From contig JAHFHJ010000001.1 of the NCBI GenBank assembly GCA_023246985.1, positions 18,514 to 45,022 of the forward strand: a DNA stretch of 26,509 bases, written 5' to 3'. The notes below the pieces were generated by a model. The model searched no databases. It had not been told where the DNA came from and saw only the letters and a list, made by a program, of their open reading frames with translations. The DNA is from Candidatus Omnitrophota bacterium. Its GTDB lineage: Bacteria; Omnitrophota; Omnitrophia; Omnitrophales; Aquincolibacteriaceae. Of this stretch, positions 1 to 8,065 are shown piece by piece. A program made the translations under genes and the position numbers. Each line of letters begins with the position of its first letter. The first letter of the stretch is position 1.

Positions 1-285
1 CATCATGACTATTCCATCCGCGAAACCGTGAAATGGGTCGCCTTGCCGGGTTACAGCGAACACGGGGATCCCGAACATTTGGCAATCGACTTCATTAACG
101 CGGATGGGATCAATGGCGAAAATAATGTTGTTGAATTCGAGGTGCTTGCGGAATACTCATGGCTTCTTCAGAATGCCGCCCGTTTCGGATTCGTGCTGTC
201 CTATCCTAAGGCCGCCGCCACGGGGATCACCTACGAGCCTTGGCATTGGCGCTACGACGGCATCCCAGCATCCAAGCAGCCTTAA
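1..285 (+). CDS. M15-family D-alanyl-D-alanine carboxypeptidase (VanY-like), 3' end only
   Basis: The reading frame is open from base 1, so the gene begins before the window and only about 94 C-terminal residues are visible. The fragment has the hallmarks of M15 (VanY/LAS) zinc peptidases, which trim the terminal D-Ala from peptidoglycan stem peptides in the periplasm: a first zinc-ligand region reading LPGYSEHGDPEHLAID and a C-terminal EPWHWRY motif carrying the general-base Glu and the second zinc His. The usual spacing of the first motif is S-x-H-x6-D; here the first His is followed by eight residues before the Asp, so there is a two-residue insertion. A GTG at 28 could be misread as a start but lies inside the conserved domain. 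The family call is firm; the exact specificity (D,D versus L,D) is not visible. Confidence 0.85.
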   Translation, partial: HHDYSIRETVKWVALPGYSEHGDPEHLAIDFINADGINGENNVVEFEVLAEYSWLLQNAARFGFVLSYPKAAATGITYEPWHWRYDGIPASKQP

Positions 286-315
286 TCAAGAGACCCCGCG
301 TTAAAGTGTATCCAC

Positions 316-343
316 TTGACACATAGTCCATTTGTGGCATACT
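316..343 (+). promoter_or_regulatory. Sigma70-type promoter for the hisI-trp operon
   Basis: A perfect TTGACA (316-321) is followed after 16 bp by CATACT (338-343), four of six matches to TATAAT. It lies about 70 bp before hisI in the only non-coding gap upstream of a run of eight closely packed genes. I see no Trp-rich leader peptide or clear attenuator between it and hisI. A purine-rich ribosome-binding site, AAGGGAG at 395-401, precedes the hisI ATG by 10 nt. Confidence 0.5.
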
Positions 344-411
344 CGACATCGTTTTGGTCAAGTCTCTCGGCTTTTTGTCATAACTCAAGTATTCAAGGGA
401 GAATAGGTTAA

Positions 412-792
412 ATGGAAAACCTTAAATACAATGCGCAAGGCTTGCTTCCCGCGATTATCCAGGACTCTGAATCCGGAGAGGTTCTGATGCTGGCTTATAT
501 GGACAAGAGAGCCGTCGAACGAACACTCAGGGAAAAACATACGGTTTTTTATTCGAGATCCCGCAATAAATATTGGGTCAAGGGCGAGGAATCAGGCCAC
601 ACGCAGGAGGTGGTTCAGGTCCTTACGGACTGCGATCAAGACACGCTCTTGATCCGCGTCACGCAGAAAAAAGGCGGGGCTTGCCACCTTGGCTACCGGA
701 CCTGTTTTGTCCATGAGATGAACGCCGAGGGAGATATCACCCGCGTCACTCAGAGAAAAGTATTCGACCCGGAAAAAATCTACAAGAAATGA
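412..792 (+). CDS. hisI: Phosphoribosyl-AMP cyclohydrolase
   Basis: This 126-residue protein matches the monofunctional HisI family, which opens the purine ring of phosphoribosyl-AMP to give ProFAR in histidine synthesis. The metal-binding signature DCDQD (residues 73-77) supplies the Mg-binding aspartates and one zinc Cys. C91 and C98 in the CHLGYRTC segment are the remaining zinc ligands. The length equals the cyclohydrolase domain alone, without a fused HisE pyrophosphohydrolase. The ATG at 412 has a good ribosome-binding site. The stop codon overlaps the trpE start by four bases (ATGA), so the two are translationally coupled. No other his gene is nearby; hisI as the leader gene of a trp operon is the odd point. 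Confidence 0.95.
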   Translation: MENLKYNAQGLLPAIIQDSESGEVLMLAYMDKRAVERTLREKHTVFYSRSRNKYWVKGEESGHTQEVVQVLTDCDQDTLLIRVTQKKGGACHLGYRTCFVHEMNAEGDITRVTQRKVFDPEKIYKK

Positions 793-2294
793 TCACGCCC
801 GACCTCCCGACCTTCAAAAAACTTGCCCGCAAAGGGAACATCGTCGCCCTGTCCGAGACCTTTCCGGCAGATCTTGAAACGCCGGTCTCAAGCTTCCTAA
901 AAATTAGCCCCAAAGCGCGCTGCGCGTTTCTGTTGGAATCCGCGGAGCAGGAAGAAAAGATCGGTCGTTTTTCATTTCTCGGGATCGAACCCGCTGCGAT
1001 CTATGAATCGTCCGGAAAAAATGTTGCCGTGACGGCAAAAGGGAACAAGAAAACCCTGAAGAACACGCGTCTTCTCGATGTGCTCGAAACCGAACTCGCT
1101 ATGCGGTGTCTGGCCAATCCCGAATCGTTCCCGGGATTTCGCGGGGGATTCGTGGGTTATCTCTCCTATGAGAATGTCCAGGATTTCGAGACGATTCGGC
1201 TCTCAAAAAAAAGGGGGACGGGATTTCCGCTCGGCATTTTTTTCCGCGTCGAGGATTTCCTGGTGTTCGACCATTTCCGGAAAACACTTTCGGTTGTCGT
1301 TCTCGTCGACTTGAAAAAATCCCAAAATAGGGCGACTGCTTACCGAAATGCGCTTAAGCAAATGGACAAGTATAAAAACCTCCTCCGCCGTCCCCTGCGT
1401 TTGCCCACAACGAACCGGGACGACTCCAGGCTGCTGGAAAATTCCAGGGAAATTGCCCGGCAACAAAAAGATTACCAAAAAAAGGTCCGGCGAATTAAAG
1501 AATACATCCGCGCCGGCGATTGCATCCAGGTCGTCTTGTCACGGCGTATTAAAGCGGCCTATCACGGGAATGATTTCCAGATCTACCGTTCACTTCGCTC
1601 CAGTAACCCGTCCCCTTATATGTTTTATTTCCGGAGCGGTTCCTTCCGGCTGATCGGATCTTCTCCGGAAATGCTTGTCAAAAAAACAAGACGCCTTGCC
1701 GAAGTGCGACCCATTGCCGGGACGCGACCGCGCGGCGTCACGGAGCAGCAAGACTTGCGATACGAAAAACAGCTCCGCTCCTCCGTCAAGGAGATGGCCG
1801 AGCACTTGATGCTCGTTGATCTCGGCCGGAACGATCTCGGTCGTGTCTCGGATTTCAGGTCGGTCAAGGTCGAACGCTTCGCCTTCGTCGAGCGTTATTC
1901 GCACGTCATGCATCTGGTGAGCCGGGTTCACAGCAAACTCAAGGCGGGAAGATCCGCCATCGATCTTCTGCGCGCGACCTTTCCGGCCGGAACGCTTTCC
2001 GGAGCCCCCAAAGTCCGCGCCATGGAGATCATCGAGGAGCTTGAGCCCGAGGCGCGCGGTCCCTACGGCGGATGTCTCGGTTATTTCGGTTTTGACGGAG
2101 ATATGGATATGTGCATTACGATCCGGACGATCATGTTGAATAAAAATAAAATGTTTTTTCAGGCGGGCGCGGGCATCGTCAAGGATTCGGATCCCCGCCG
2201 TGAATATGCGGAAACCGTCAGCAAGCTTTCGGCCCTTATCAGTATCACCGTCGAAAGGAAAGGCTTTTTCCATCATGCTTCTGGTCATCGATAA
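789..2294 (+). CDS. trpE: Anthranilate synthase component I
   Basis: TrpE (501 residues, normal length) converts chorismate and ammonia to anthranilate, the first committed step of tryptophan synthesis, with TrpG supplying ammonia from glutamine. The N-terminal LLES motif (residues 48-51) is the usual site of Trp feedback binding. The C-terminal chorismate-binding domain shows IRAGDCIQVVLSRR, IGSSPEML, PIAGTRPRG, DLGRNDLGRV, PAGTLSGAPK (about residue 398 onward) and GPYGGCLGYFGFDGDMD. PabB is a close relative, but the trpGDCF neighbours and the LLES motif favour TrpE. It starts inside the hisI stop and runs 20 bases into trpG. Confidence 0.96.
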   Translation: MITPDLPTFKKLARKGNIVALSETFPADLETPVSSFLKISPKARCAFLLESAEQEEKIGRFSFLGIEPAAIYESSGKNVAVTAKGNKKTLKNTRLLDVLETELAMRCLANPESFPGFRGGFVGYLSYENVQDFETIRLSKKRGTGFPLGIFFRVEDFLVFDHFRKTLSVVVLVDLKKSQNRATAYRNALKQMDKYKNLLRRPLRLPTTNRDDSRLLENSREIARQQKDYQKKVRRIKEYIRAGDCIQVVLSRRIKAAYHGNDFQIYRSLRSSNPSPYMFYFRSGSFRLIGSSPEMLVKKTRRLAEVRPIAGTRPRGVTEQQDLRYEKQLRSSVKEMAEHLMLVDLGRNDLGRVSDFRSVKVERFAFVERYSHVMHLVSRVHSKLKAGRSAIDLLRATFPAGTLSGAPKVRAMEIIEELEPEARGPYGGCLGYFGFDGDMDMCITIRTIMLNKNKMFFQAGAGIVKDSDPRREYAETVSKLSALISITVERKGFFHHASGHR

Positions 2295-2844
2295 CTACGA
2301 TTCCTTTACTTATAACCTTGTGCAATACCTCGGCGAGCTCGGCGCGGATCCGCGCGTCTGGCGCAATGATGAGATCACGATTGCGACGATCAAGCGTCTC
2401 CGGCCCAAACGCATCGTCATTTCTCCGGGACCGCGCACGCCCAAGGAAGCCGGTATTTCCTGCGATGTGATCCAAACCTTCAGCGGAAAGATCCCGATCC
2501 TCGGCGTTTGTCTCGGCCATCAGTCGATCGGTCATGTCTTCGGCGGGAAGGTCATCCGTGCCGCCAATATCATGCACGGTAAAACCTCGAGGATTTATCA
2601 CGACGCGGACCCGATCTTTAAAAACATTCCGAATCCGTTCGTCGCCACGCGCTATCATTCGCTCTTGGTTGAAAAAAAATCCTTGCCGAAGGTGCTCAAA
2701 ATCACGGCCTGGACTCTTTCCCGGGAAATCATGGGCCTCAAACATAAACTCCATCCCACCTGGGGCGTCCAGTTCCACCCGGAATCCATCATGACCGTCT
2801 CCGGCATGCAGCTTCTTAAAAATTTCCTGGATCTTTCCAAGTGA
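2275..2844 (+). CDS. trpG: Anthranilate synthase component II (glutamine amidotransferase)
   Basis: This 189-residue class I glutamine amidotransferase releases ammonia from glutamine for TrpE. The N-terminus LLVIDNYDSFTYNL is diagnostic for TrpG/PabA. The catalytic triad is visible: C79 in GVCLGHQ, and H168 and E170 in GVQFHPES. A longer reading from 2200 exists, but the ATG at 2275 begins exactly at the family N-terminus and has an AGGAAAGG ribosome-binding site about 12 nt upstream, so I use it. The gene overlaps the end of trpE by 20 bases and its stop overlaps the GTG of trpD. It may also serve p-aminobenzoate synthesis, as in other bacteria with one shared TrpG/PabA. Confidence 0.95.
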   Translation: MLLVIDNYDSFTYNLVQYLGELGADPRVWRNDEITIATIKRLRPKRIVISPGPRTPKEAGISCDVIQTFSGKIPILGVCLGHQSIGHVFGGKVIRAANIMHGKTSRIYHDADPIFKNIPNPFVATRYHSLLVEKKSLPKVLKITAWTLSREIMGLKHKLHPTWGVQFHPESIMTVSGMQLLKNFLDLSK

Positions 2845-3884
2845 GCAGGATCCCCGGACACAAAGCGCAAAAAGGGTTCGACGAGGTGCTGACCCGGCTC
2901 GCCACGGGGCGATCCTTGTCTGTCGAGGACGCGCGCCGATCCTTCTTACTCCTTTTTAAAGGAGCGCTGTCTTTCGTAAAAGCAAAAAGTTTTCTGCTGC
3001 TGCTCGCCAAGAAAGGGGAGACCGCGGACGAACTCCTCGGCTGCCTCCGGGCGTTTCAGTCCCTTGAAAAGCCCGTCGGTCCCAAGATCCCCGGACTTAT
3101 GGATACCTGCGGCACCGGAGGCGACGGCAGGCATACGATCAATATTTCGACCCTGGTAGCCCTGGTGATCGCCGGTGCGGGCGGCAAGATCGCCAAACAC
3201 GGTAATCGCGCGATCTCGTCCCGTTCCGGAAGTTCGGATCTTATGGAATCCTTCGGCGTCAATCTTGAGGCCTCTACAAAAAAAATGATCGACGCGGTCC
3301 GGCGCCTGGGACTCGGCTATTTTCACGCGCCATTCCACCATCCGGTCTTCGCACGCATACAGTCCCTGCGCCGCGATCTGAGGCGGCGAACCCTCTTGAA
3401 CCTCCTAGGGCCCCTGGTGAACCCGATGCGTCTGGATCATCAGCTGGTGGGAGTTTCGCGCAAAGAACTTGTCCCGCTCTACGCCAAAGTTCTTTCAGAG
3501 CTGGGCCGGAAAACCGCTCTCGTATGCCATAGCGCCGATGGAATGGATGAGATCTCGACCTCGGTCGCGACCACGGCAGCGTGGGTCACCCCGAACAAAA
3601 TACGCATGGCCGTGATTCGGCCTGCGGCGTACGGCCTCCGGAGGGCATCGATCAAGGAACTTTCGATTGATTCGGTTCAAGAAGGCAGGCTCCGGGCCAG
3701 GAACATCCTGACGGGGAAAGAAAAAGGACCCGTGCGCGATACGATCATTCTGAATGCCGCTTTTGGACTTTTGCTGTGCGGTAAAGCCAAGACCGTCCGG
3801 CAGGGGATCACTCTCGCCCAAGCTTCCATCGATTCCGGCCTGGCCCTGGATATCCTCAATCGGCTCAAAACCCGGGCACGCTGA
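2841..3884 (+). CDS. trpD: Anthranilate phosphoribosyltransferase
   Basis: TrpD (347 residues) transfers the phosphoribosyl group of PRPP to anthranilate. Conserved elements are the PRPP-binding CGTGGDG (90-96), NIST (101-104), KHGNR (119-123), SGSSD (129-133, usually SGSAD), LRRRTLLNLLGPLVNP, and a DEIS segment in the second metal-binding region. The start is GTG at 2841, overlapping the trpG stop as GTGA, which points to translational coupling. About 14 residues precede the normal TrpD N-terminal helix, so a slightly later start is possible. The protein is a monofunctional TrpD, not a TrpG-TrpD fusion. Confidence 0.95.
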   Translation: MSRIPGHKAQKGFDEVLTRLATGRSLSVEDARRSFLLLFKGALSFVKAKSFLLLLAKKGETADELLGCLRAFQSLEKPVGPKIPGLMDTCGTGGDGRHTINISTLVALVIAGAGGKIAKHGNRAISSRSGSSDLMESFGVNLEASTKKMIDAVRRLGLGYFHAPFHHPVFARIQSLRRDLRRRTLLNLLGPLVNPMRLDHQLVGVSRKELVPLYAKVLSELGRKTALVCHSADGMDEISTSVATTAAWVTPNKIRMAVIRPAAYGLRRASIKELSIDSVQEGRLRARNILTGKEKGPVRDTIILNAAFGLLLCGKAKTVRQGITLAQASIDSGLALDILNRLKTRAR

Positions 3885-3885
3885 C

Positions 3886-4698
3886 ATGATCCTGAACGAT
3901 ATGATCCTTCAAAAGCGCAAAGACCTCGAGGAACTCAAGCAGCGCATGCCGCTTCAGCGTCTCCAGCGCATCATCGAAAAAACTGAACGGACCAAGCCCC
4001 GTTCTTTCCGCAATGCCCTTCTATCCGCGAGGCATCTCAACATCATCGCCGAACTCAAGAAAGCTTCGCCTTCGGAGGGCGTGCTGCGCGAAAATTTTCA
4101 GCCTCTTCGGATCGCAAGCCTTTATGAATATGCCGGAGCATGCGCGATTTCGGTCCTCACGGAACCCCATTTCTTCAAAGGCCGCCCCAGCTATCTGAAA
4201 ACCGTCCGCCAGGTGACCCGCCTGCCGCTTCTCAGAAAAGATTTTCTCTTTGAACGTTATCAGCTTTATGAGACCGCGATCCTGGAGGCGGACGCGTTTC
4301 TCCTCATCGCCGCGATCTTGAGCGAGAAAGATTTGAAGGATTTGATCGCGCTTGGAAAAGAGCTCGGCATGGACGCTTTGGTCGAGATTCATTCGGACGC
4401 GGAACTCAAAAAAGCCATCGAGGCCGGCGCCTCGATCGTCGGGATCAATAACCGGGACCTGAAAACCCTGAAAGTCGATCCCGAGCGCGCCCAACATCTG
4501 ATCCCGCATATCCCGAAGGGGACTGTCATCGTGGTCGAAAGCGGCCTCAGCACCCATGAGGAGCTCCTGAGGTACAAAAGTCTTGGGGCGCACGCCTTCC
4601 TGATCGGCTCCGCGCTGATGAAATCCGGGGATATCGTCGCGACCCTTCATAAGCTTCTCGGCAAAAAGGAAGCGGCCGTCGCGGAGGAACCCACATGA
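3886..4698 (+). CDS. trpC: Indole-3-glycerol phosphate synthase
   Basis: TrpC (270 residues, TIM barrel) closes the indole ring from CdRP. It shows ELKKASPS (56-63, catalytic Lys region), LTEPHFFKG, LLRKDF (115-120), VEIHSDAEL, GINNRDLKTL, and the phosphate-binding VVESGLS and IGSALM motifs. The open frame extends upstream to 3754 inside trpD, but family alignment starts at MILNDMILQKRKDLEEL. I use the ATG at 3886, one base after the trpD stop; the ATG five codons later is an alternative. The stop overlaps the trpF ATG as ATGA. It is monofunctional, separate from TrpF. Confidence 0.95.
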   Translation: MILNDMILQKRKDLEELKQRMPLQRLQRIIEKTERTKPRSFRNALLSARHLNIIAELKKASPSEGVLRENFQPLRIASLYEYAGACAISVLTEPHFFKGRPSYLKTVRQVTRLPLLRKDFLFERYQLYETAILEADAFLLIAAILSEKDLKDLIALGKELGMDALVEIHSDAELKKAIEAGASIVGINNRDLKTLKVDPERAQHLIPHIPKGTVIVVESGLSTHEELLRYKSLGAHAFLIGSALMKSGDIVATLHKLLGKKEAAVAEEPT

Positions 4699-5342
4699 CG
4701 CGCGTCAAGATCTGCGGCAACACGAATTATGAGAACGCCCGGCTCGCCGCGGACCTCGGCGCGGACTATCTGGGTTTTATCTTTGTCCCCTCCAGCAAAC
4801 GGGTGGTCACGGTCGAAAAAACGGAGGAGATTCTGGCAAAGCTTCCGGACTTTAAAAACATCGTCGGGATCTTTTGCAATCAGCCCAAAAAGGAAGTCGA
4901 GACGATCGCCGAGCGTCTCGGACTTAAATTCCTTCAATTTCACGGCGAGGAGACCGCGCTTTACTGCGATTCGTTCATGCAAAAGGGCTATGAGATCATC
5001 AAAACTTTTCATGTGAAGGACTCCATGAGCCTGAAACGGATCGGCGAGTACAATGTCAGCGCTTTCCTTTTTGATACTTATTCGCGTTCCGACAAAGGCG
5101 GCAGGGGTATCCCGTTCGACTGGAGCGTTATTGAAGATAAGCCTTATGTCCATGACAAGCTTTTCCTGGCCGGAGGTCTCAATCCGCTCAATGTGACGAA
5201 CGCCATTGAAAAGGTCCGGCCGTTTGCCGTCGATGTCGCAAGCGGCGTCGAATCAAGTCCCGGCGTCAAGGACCCTCAACTCCTTCAGACATTCCTCGAA
5301 AAAGCCAAAAAGACGGTACCCGGTTATGAGCGAAAAACTTGA
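4695..5342 (+). CDS. trpF: Phosphoribosylanthranilate isomerase
   Basis: TrpF (215 residues) isomerises phosphoribosylanthranilate to CdRP, the substrate of TrpC. The catalytic Cys is C7 in VKICGNT and the general-acid Asp is D127 in LFDTYS. The phosphate-binding loops GGRGIPFDW, LAGGLNPLNV and DVASGVESSPGVKD are intact. Gene order E-G-D-C-F is typical, but trpB and trpA, which usually follow, are absent; a histidine kinase gene takes their place and begins 17 bases before the trpF stop. Confidence 0.96.
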   Translation: MTRVKICGNTNYENARLAADLGADYLGFIFVPSSKRVVTVEKTEEILAKLPDFKNIVGIFCNQPKKEVETIAERLGLKFLQFHGEETALYCDSFMQKGYEIIKTFHVKDSMSLKRIGEYNVSAFLFDTYSRSDKGGRGIPFDWSVIEDKPYVHDKLFLAGGLNPLNVTNAIEKVRPFAVDVASGVESSPGVKDPQLLQTFLEKAKKTVPGYERKT

Positions 5343-6492
5343 ATTCATCAAAAAACTGAAACCCCGCCTTCTTCGAATCGAAAAGGATTCTCTCTACCTC
5401 AAGCTTTTGGACGCGGTCCAGGAAAATCTTTTGCTCGAGGAGGTCTTTCAGAACCTCGAAGAGGGGGTCGTGATCACGGACGCGAAAGGATATCCGGTTT
5501 TTATCAACCCCAGAGGGGGAGACTGGCTCGGGAGTATCCGCGTCGCCGCAAAGCAGCCGGTTTGGAACCAGATCCCGGATCCCTCGGCCGCCGCGCTTCT
5601 GAGGGAAAATTTTCTCTCCGGCAAAGCACGGTCGGTCTTTGATCTCAAGACGCTGGCCCCGCGGGAGATGCGGATGCGCGTTTCAATCCTGCCCCGCGAT
5701 CTGGGAGACCGAAAACGCTTTGTGATCTTGCTTTCAGACATCACGTCACGCACGGAGCAGGAATTCGAAGCGGCGATGCTTTCGCGCATGGAAAGCCTGG
5801 TTCGTCTGGCCGGCGGAATCGCCCACGAGATCGGCAATCCTCTGAACGCGATCGCGATCCACTTGGAACTTTTTAAGAAACGCCTCGCGGGGTTACCGGA
5901 GGCCAAACGCCGGGAGCTTGCGGATTCTTTGAGCGACATTCAGGATGAAACCCGGCGCCTTGACCGTATTCTCCGGAATTTTCTCAAAGCTACGCGACGG
6001 CCGCCGCTTCGTTTCCGTCTGGACGATCTGAACGAAGTGATCGCCGATGCCCTCTCTTTCCTGAAACCCCAGCTGGATGTTGGAAAGGTCCGCGTGAAAT
6101 TCTCGAAAGACAAAGGGCTTCCGGTATTTCTGATGGACCGGGAACGGCTCTACTACGCTTTTATGAATCTGATTAAAAACGCTCTCGAAGCGATGCCTTT
6201 CGGCGGAACGCTCAAGATCGTAGTCGCTCATAAACAGTCCTGCGCCATTGTGACGGTTACGGACACGGGCTGCGGCATCGACGAAAAAAATATCACCCGG
6301 ATTTTCGATATTTACTACACCACCAAACAGGAAGGCGCGGGGCTTGGACTGATGATGGTCTATGACGCCATCGCCGAGCACGGCGGCAAGATCGAAGTCG
6401 CGAGCAAATTGAACAAGGGGACTACGTTCAATGTTTTGTTGCCGATCCGCGAGCCCCAACTGCAACTGCCCGGCTACCCGGGAAGAGGTTAG
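5326..6492 (+). CDS. Soluble PAS-type sensor histidine kinase (NtrB/AtoS-like)
   Basis: This 388-residue kinase has no signal peptide or membrane span, so it should sense a cytoplasmic signal. Order of domains: a basic/coiled N-terminus (1-40); a PAS-like domain (about 42-150, with NLEEGVVITDAKGYPVFIN); a HisKA dimerisation domain with the phospho-acceptor H167 in IAHEIGNPLNAI; and an ATPase domain with N-box NLIKNALEAM, G1 box DTGCGI and G2 box GAGLGL. The HEIGNPL H-box is typical of kinases paired with NtrC-family regulators, and such a regulator follows 5 bp downstream. A frame from 5206 is open inside trpF, but homologous sequence begins at the ATG at 5326, overlapping trpF by 17 bases. 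The signal is unknown; the operon suggests a link to amino-acid or nitrogen status, which is inference only. Confidence 0.92.
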   Translation: MSEKLEFIKKLKPRLLRIEKDSLYLKLLDAVQENLLLEEVFQNLEEGVVITDAKGYPVFINPRGGDWLGSIRVAAKQPVWNQIPDPSAAALLRENFLSGKARSVFDLKTLAPREMRMRVSILPRDLGDRKRFVILLSDITSRTEQEFEAAMLSRMESLVRLAGGIAHEIGNPLNAIAIHLELFKKRLAGLPEAKRRELADSLSDIQDETRRLDRILRNFLKATRRPPLRFRLDDLNEVIADALSFLKPQLDVGKVRVKFSKDKGLPVFLMDRERLYYAFMNLIKNALEAMPFGGTLKIVVAHKQSCAIVTVTDTGCGIDEKNITRIFDIYYTTKQEGAGLGLMMVYDAIAEHGGKIEVASKLNKGTTFNVLLPIREPQLQLPGYPGRG

Positions 6493-6497
6493 ACGTT

Positions 6498-7862
6498 ATG
6501 TTCGAAAGCATCCTGCTCGTTGAAGATGAGGCGAGTTCCCGTAAGGGACTCGCCCAATTTCTCCAAGGCCTGGATTACGATGTCCTGACGGCCATAAACG
6601 GCAGGGAGGCCCTCGGACTTTTCAAAAAAGAAAGTCCTGACCTCGTGATCTCGGATGTCCGGATGCCGGAAATGGACGGGATCGCGCTTTTGGAATCGAT
6701 CAAAGCCGACGCGCCCTCCGCTAAAGTCATCCTGTTGACGGCCTACGGCTCCGTGGAAGACGCGGTCAAAGCCATGAAGAAGGGCGCTTTCTACTATCTG
6801 ACCAAGCCCGTCAATCTTGAAGAGCTTGAATTTCTTGTGAAAAAAGCCTTCAGCAGCCGCCAGTTGGAGGAAGAGAACAAAGAGTTGAAACAGGAACTTT
6901 TCAGGGAGCGCTACGATCAGGGCCAACTGATCGCGCAGTCTCCCCAAATGACGGAGCTGCTTAAAGCCGTCGACAAGATCGCCCCCTCGAACGCCTCGGT
7001 CCTGATCGAAGGAGAAAGCGGCACCGGCAAAGAACTTATCGCTCGACGCATTCACGAACTCAGCCCGAGAAATCAGCATCCTTTTATCGCCGTCCATTGT
7101 GCCGCATTGACTGAGACGCTTCTCTCAAGCGAACTCTTCGGACATGAAAGAGGCGCCTTCACGGGCGCCGCGGACCGGAAAAAGGGGCGCTTTGAGCGCG
7201 CCCATCAAGGCAGCCTTTTTCTGGATGAGATCGGAGAGATCACCAAAGACACGCAGGTCAAACTCCTTCGGGTGCTCCAGGAGGGAGAGTTTGAACGCGT
7301 CGGCGGGACCAAGACGATCAAGGTCGATGTTCGTCTCATCGCCGCAACGAATAAAACATTACTCGATGAAGTGCGGCAGCAAAAGTTCCGCGAAGACCTC
7401 TACTACCGCATCAATGTCATCTACCTGAAAGTCCCGCCGCTCCGGGAACGCAAAGAAGACATCCCGCCGCTCGCGGAGGCTTTTATCCGCCAATATGCCG
7501 CGCTGAACGCAAAGAAAATTCGCGGGATTGAAAAAGACGCGCTGGACGCGCTGGTGCGATACGACTGGCCGGGGAATATCCGCGAGTTCAAAAATATCGT
7601 TGAGCGTATGATCGTTCTGAGTTCCGCGGACATGCTGACGCTGGATCAGATACCCGAAGATATCAGGCAGGAACGCTCCGGGACCCTGCGAACGAACGGC
7701 AGCGCTTCACTCCGGGGCATCACGAAGATCACGGATGCTGAAAAAGAACTGATCCGCAGCGCGCTTCTCGAGACCAAGGGCAACAAATCCACCGCGGCGG
7801 AAAAGCTCGGCATTTCCCGCCGAACGCTTTACCGGAAACTGGAAGAGTATAAACTCGCTTGA
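6498..7862 (+). CDS. Sigma54-dependent response regulator, NtrC family
   Basis: This 454-residue protein has the complete three-domain layout. The receiver domain (1-120) has the acidic pocket VEDE, phospho-acceptor D53 in ISDVRMPEMDG, a Thr in LLTAYG, and K in LTKP. The AAA+ domain (about 145-380) has Walker A GESGTGKE (172-179), the sigma54-contacting GAFTGA loop (219-224), and FLDEIGE as Walker B. A Fis-type HTH (about 425-454) ends in STAAEKLGISRRTLYRKLEEYKL. The intact GAFTGA loop implies true sigma54 activation. It sits directly after its partner kinase. Targets are unknown; a weak sigma54-like site lies upstream of the adjacent dnaK. Confidence 0.95.
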   Translation: MFESILLVEDEASSRKGLAQFLQGLDYDVLTAINGREALGLFKKESPDLVISDVRMPEMDGIALLESIKADAPSAKVILLTAYGSVEDAVKAMKKGAFYYLTKPVNLEELEFLVKKAFSSRQLEEENKELKQELFRERYDQGQLIAQSPQMTELLKAVDKIAPSNASVLIEGESGTGKELIARRIHELSPRNQHPFIAVHCAALTETLLSSELFGHERGAFTGAADRKKGRFERAHQGSLFLDEIGEITKDTQVKLLRVLQEGEFERVGGTKTIKVDVRLIAATNKTLLDEVRQQKFREDLYYRINVIYLKVPPLRERKEDIPPLAEAFIRQYAALNAKKIRGIEKDALDALVRYDWPGNIREFKNIVERMIVLSSADMLTLDQIPEDIRQERSGTLRTNGSASLRGITKITDAEKELIRSALLETKGNKSTAAEKLGISRRTLYRKLEEYKLA

Positions 7863-7955
7863 TTCTTAATGCCGTTTTGTTACAACCCATCGCGCCATAA
7901 TGTCTCATACATATATCCTTGTTTTACAAGCAAAAATTTTGAACGCTATAACTCA

Positions 7956-7984
7956 TTGAAATTGCTATGGTTATGATTTTTAAT
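7956..7984 (+). promoter_or_regulatory. Sigma70-type promoter upstream of dnaK
   Basis: TTGAAA (7956-7961) and TTTAAT (7979-7984), each five of six matches to consensus, are separated by the optimal 17 bp in an A/T-rich 203-bp gap before dnaK. I found no CIRCE operator (the HrcA inverted repeat) in this gap, so any heat control would need another mechanism. The dnaK ribosome-binding site GAGAGGAGAG lies at about 8050-8059. Confidence 0.5.
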
Positions 7985-7996
7985 TTTTATATGTTT

Positions 7997-8013
7997 TTGG
8001 CATGTTAATTGAG
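7997..8013 (+). promoter_or_regulatory. Possible sigma54 (-24/-12) element upstream of dnaK
   Basis: TTGGCATGTTAATTGAG resembles the sigma54 consensus YTGGCACG-N4-TTGCW. The -24 GG and the TTG of the -12 box are present at the right spacing, but the -12 GC dinucleotide reads GA. That base is usually important, so the site may be non-functional or a coincidence. It is listed because the gene just upstream encodes a sigma54 activator. Confidence 0.2.
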
Positions 8014-8065
8014 ATAGAAGAAGTAGCATTGAAGTCATTAGCGAAAAGAGAGAGGAGAGTATTCC

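Noticed and set aside
7918..7930. CTTGT/ACAAG palindrome as a terminator of the response-regulator gene.
   Set aside because: Only 5 A/T-rich base pairs with a 3-nt loop and no following T-run; too weak to call.
7863..8065. CIRCE/HrcA operator before dnaK.
   Set aside because: No TTAGCACTC-N9-GAGTGCTAA or near match found on either strand in the gap.
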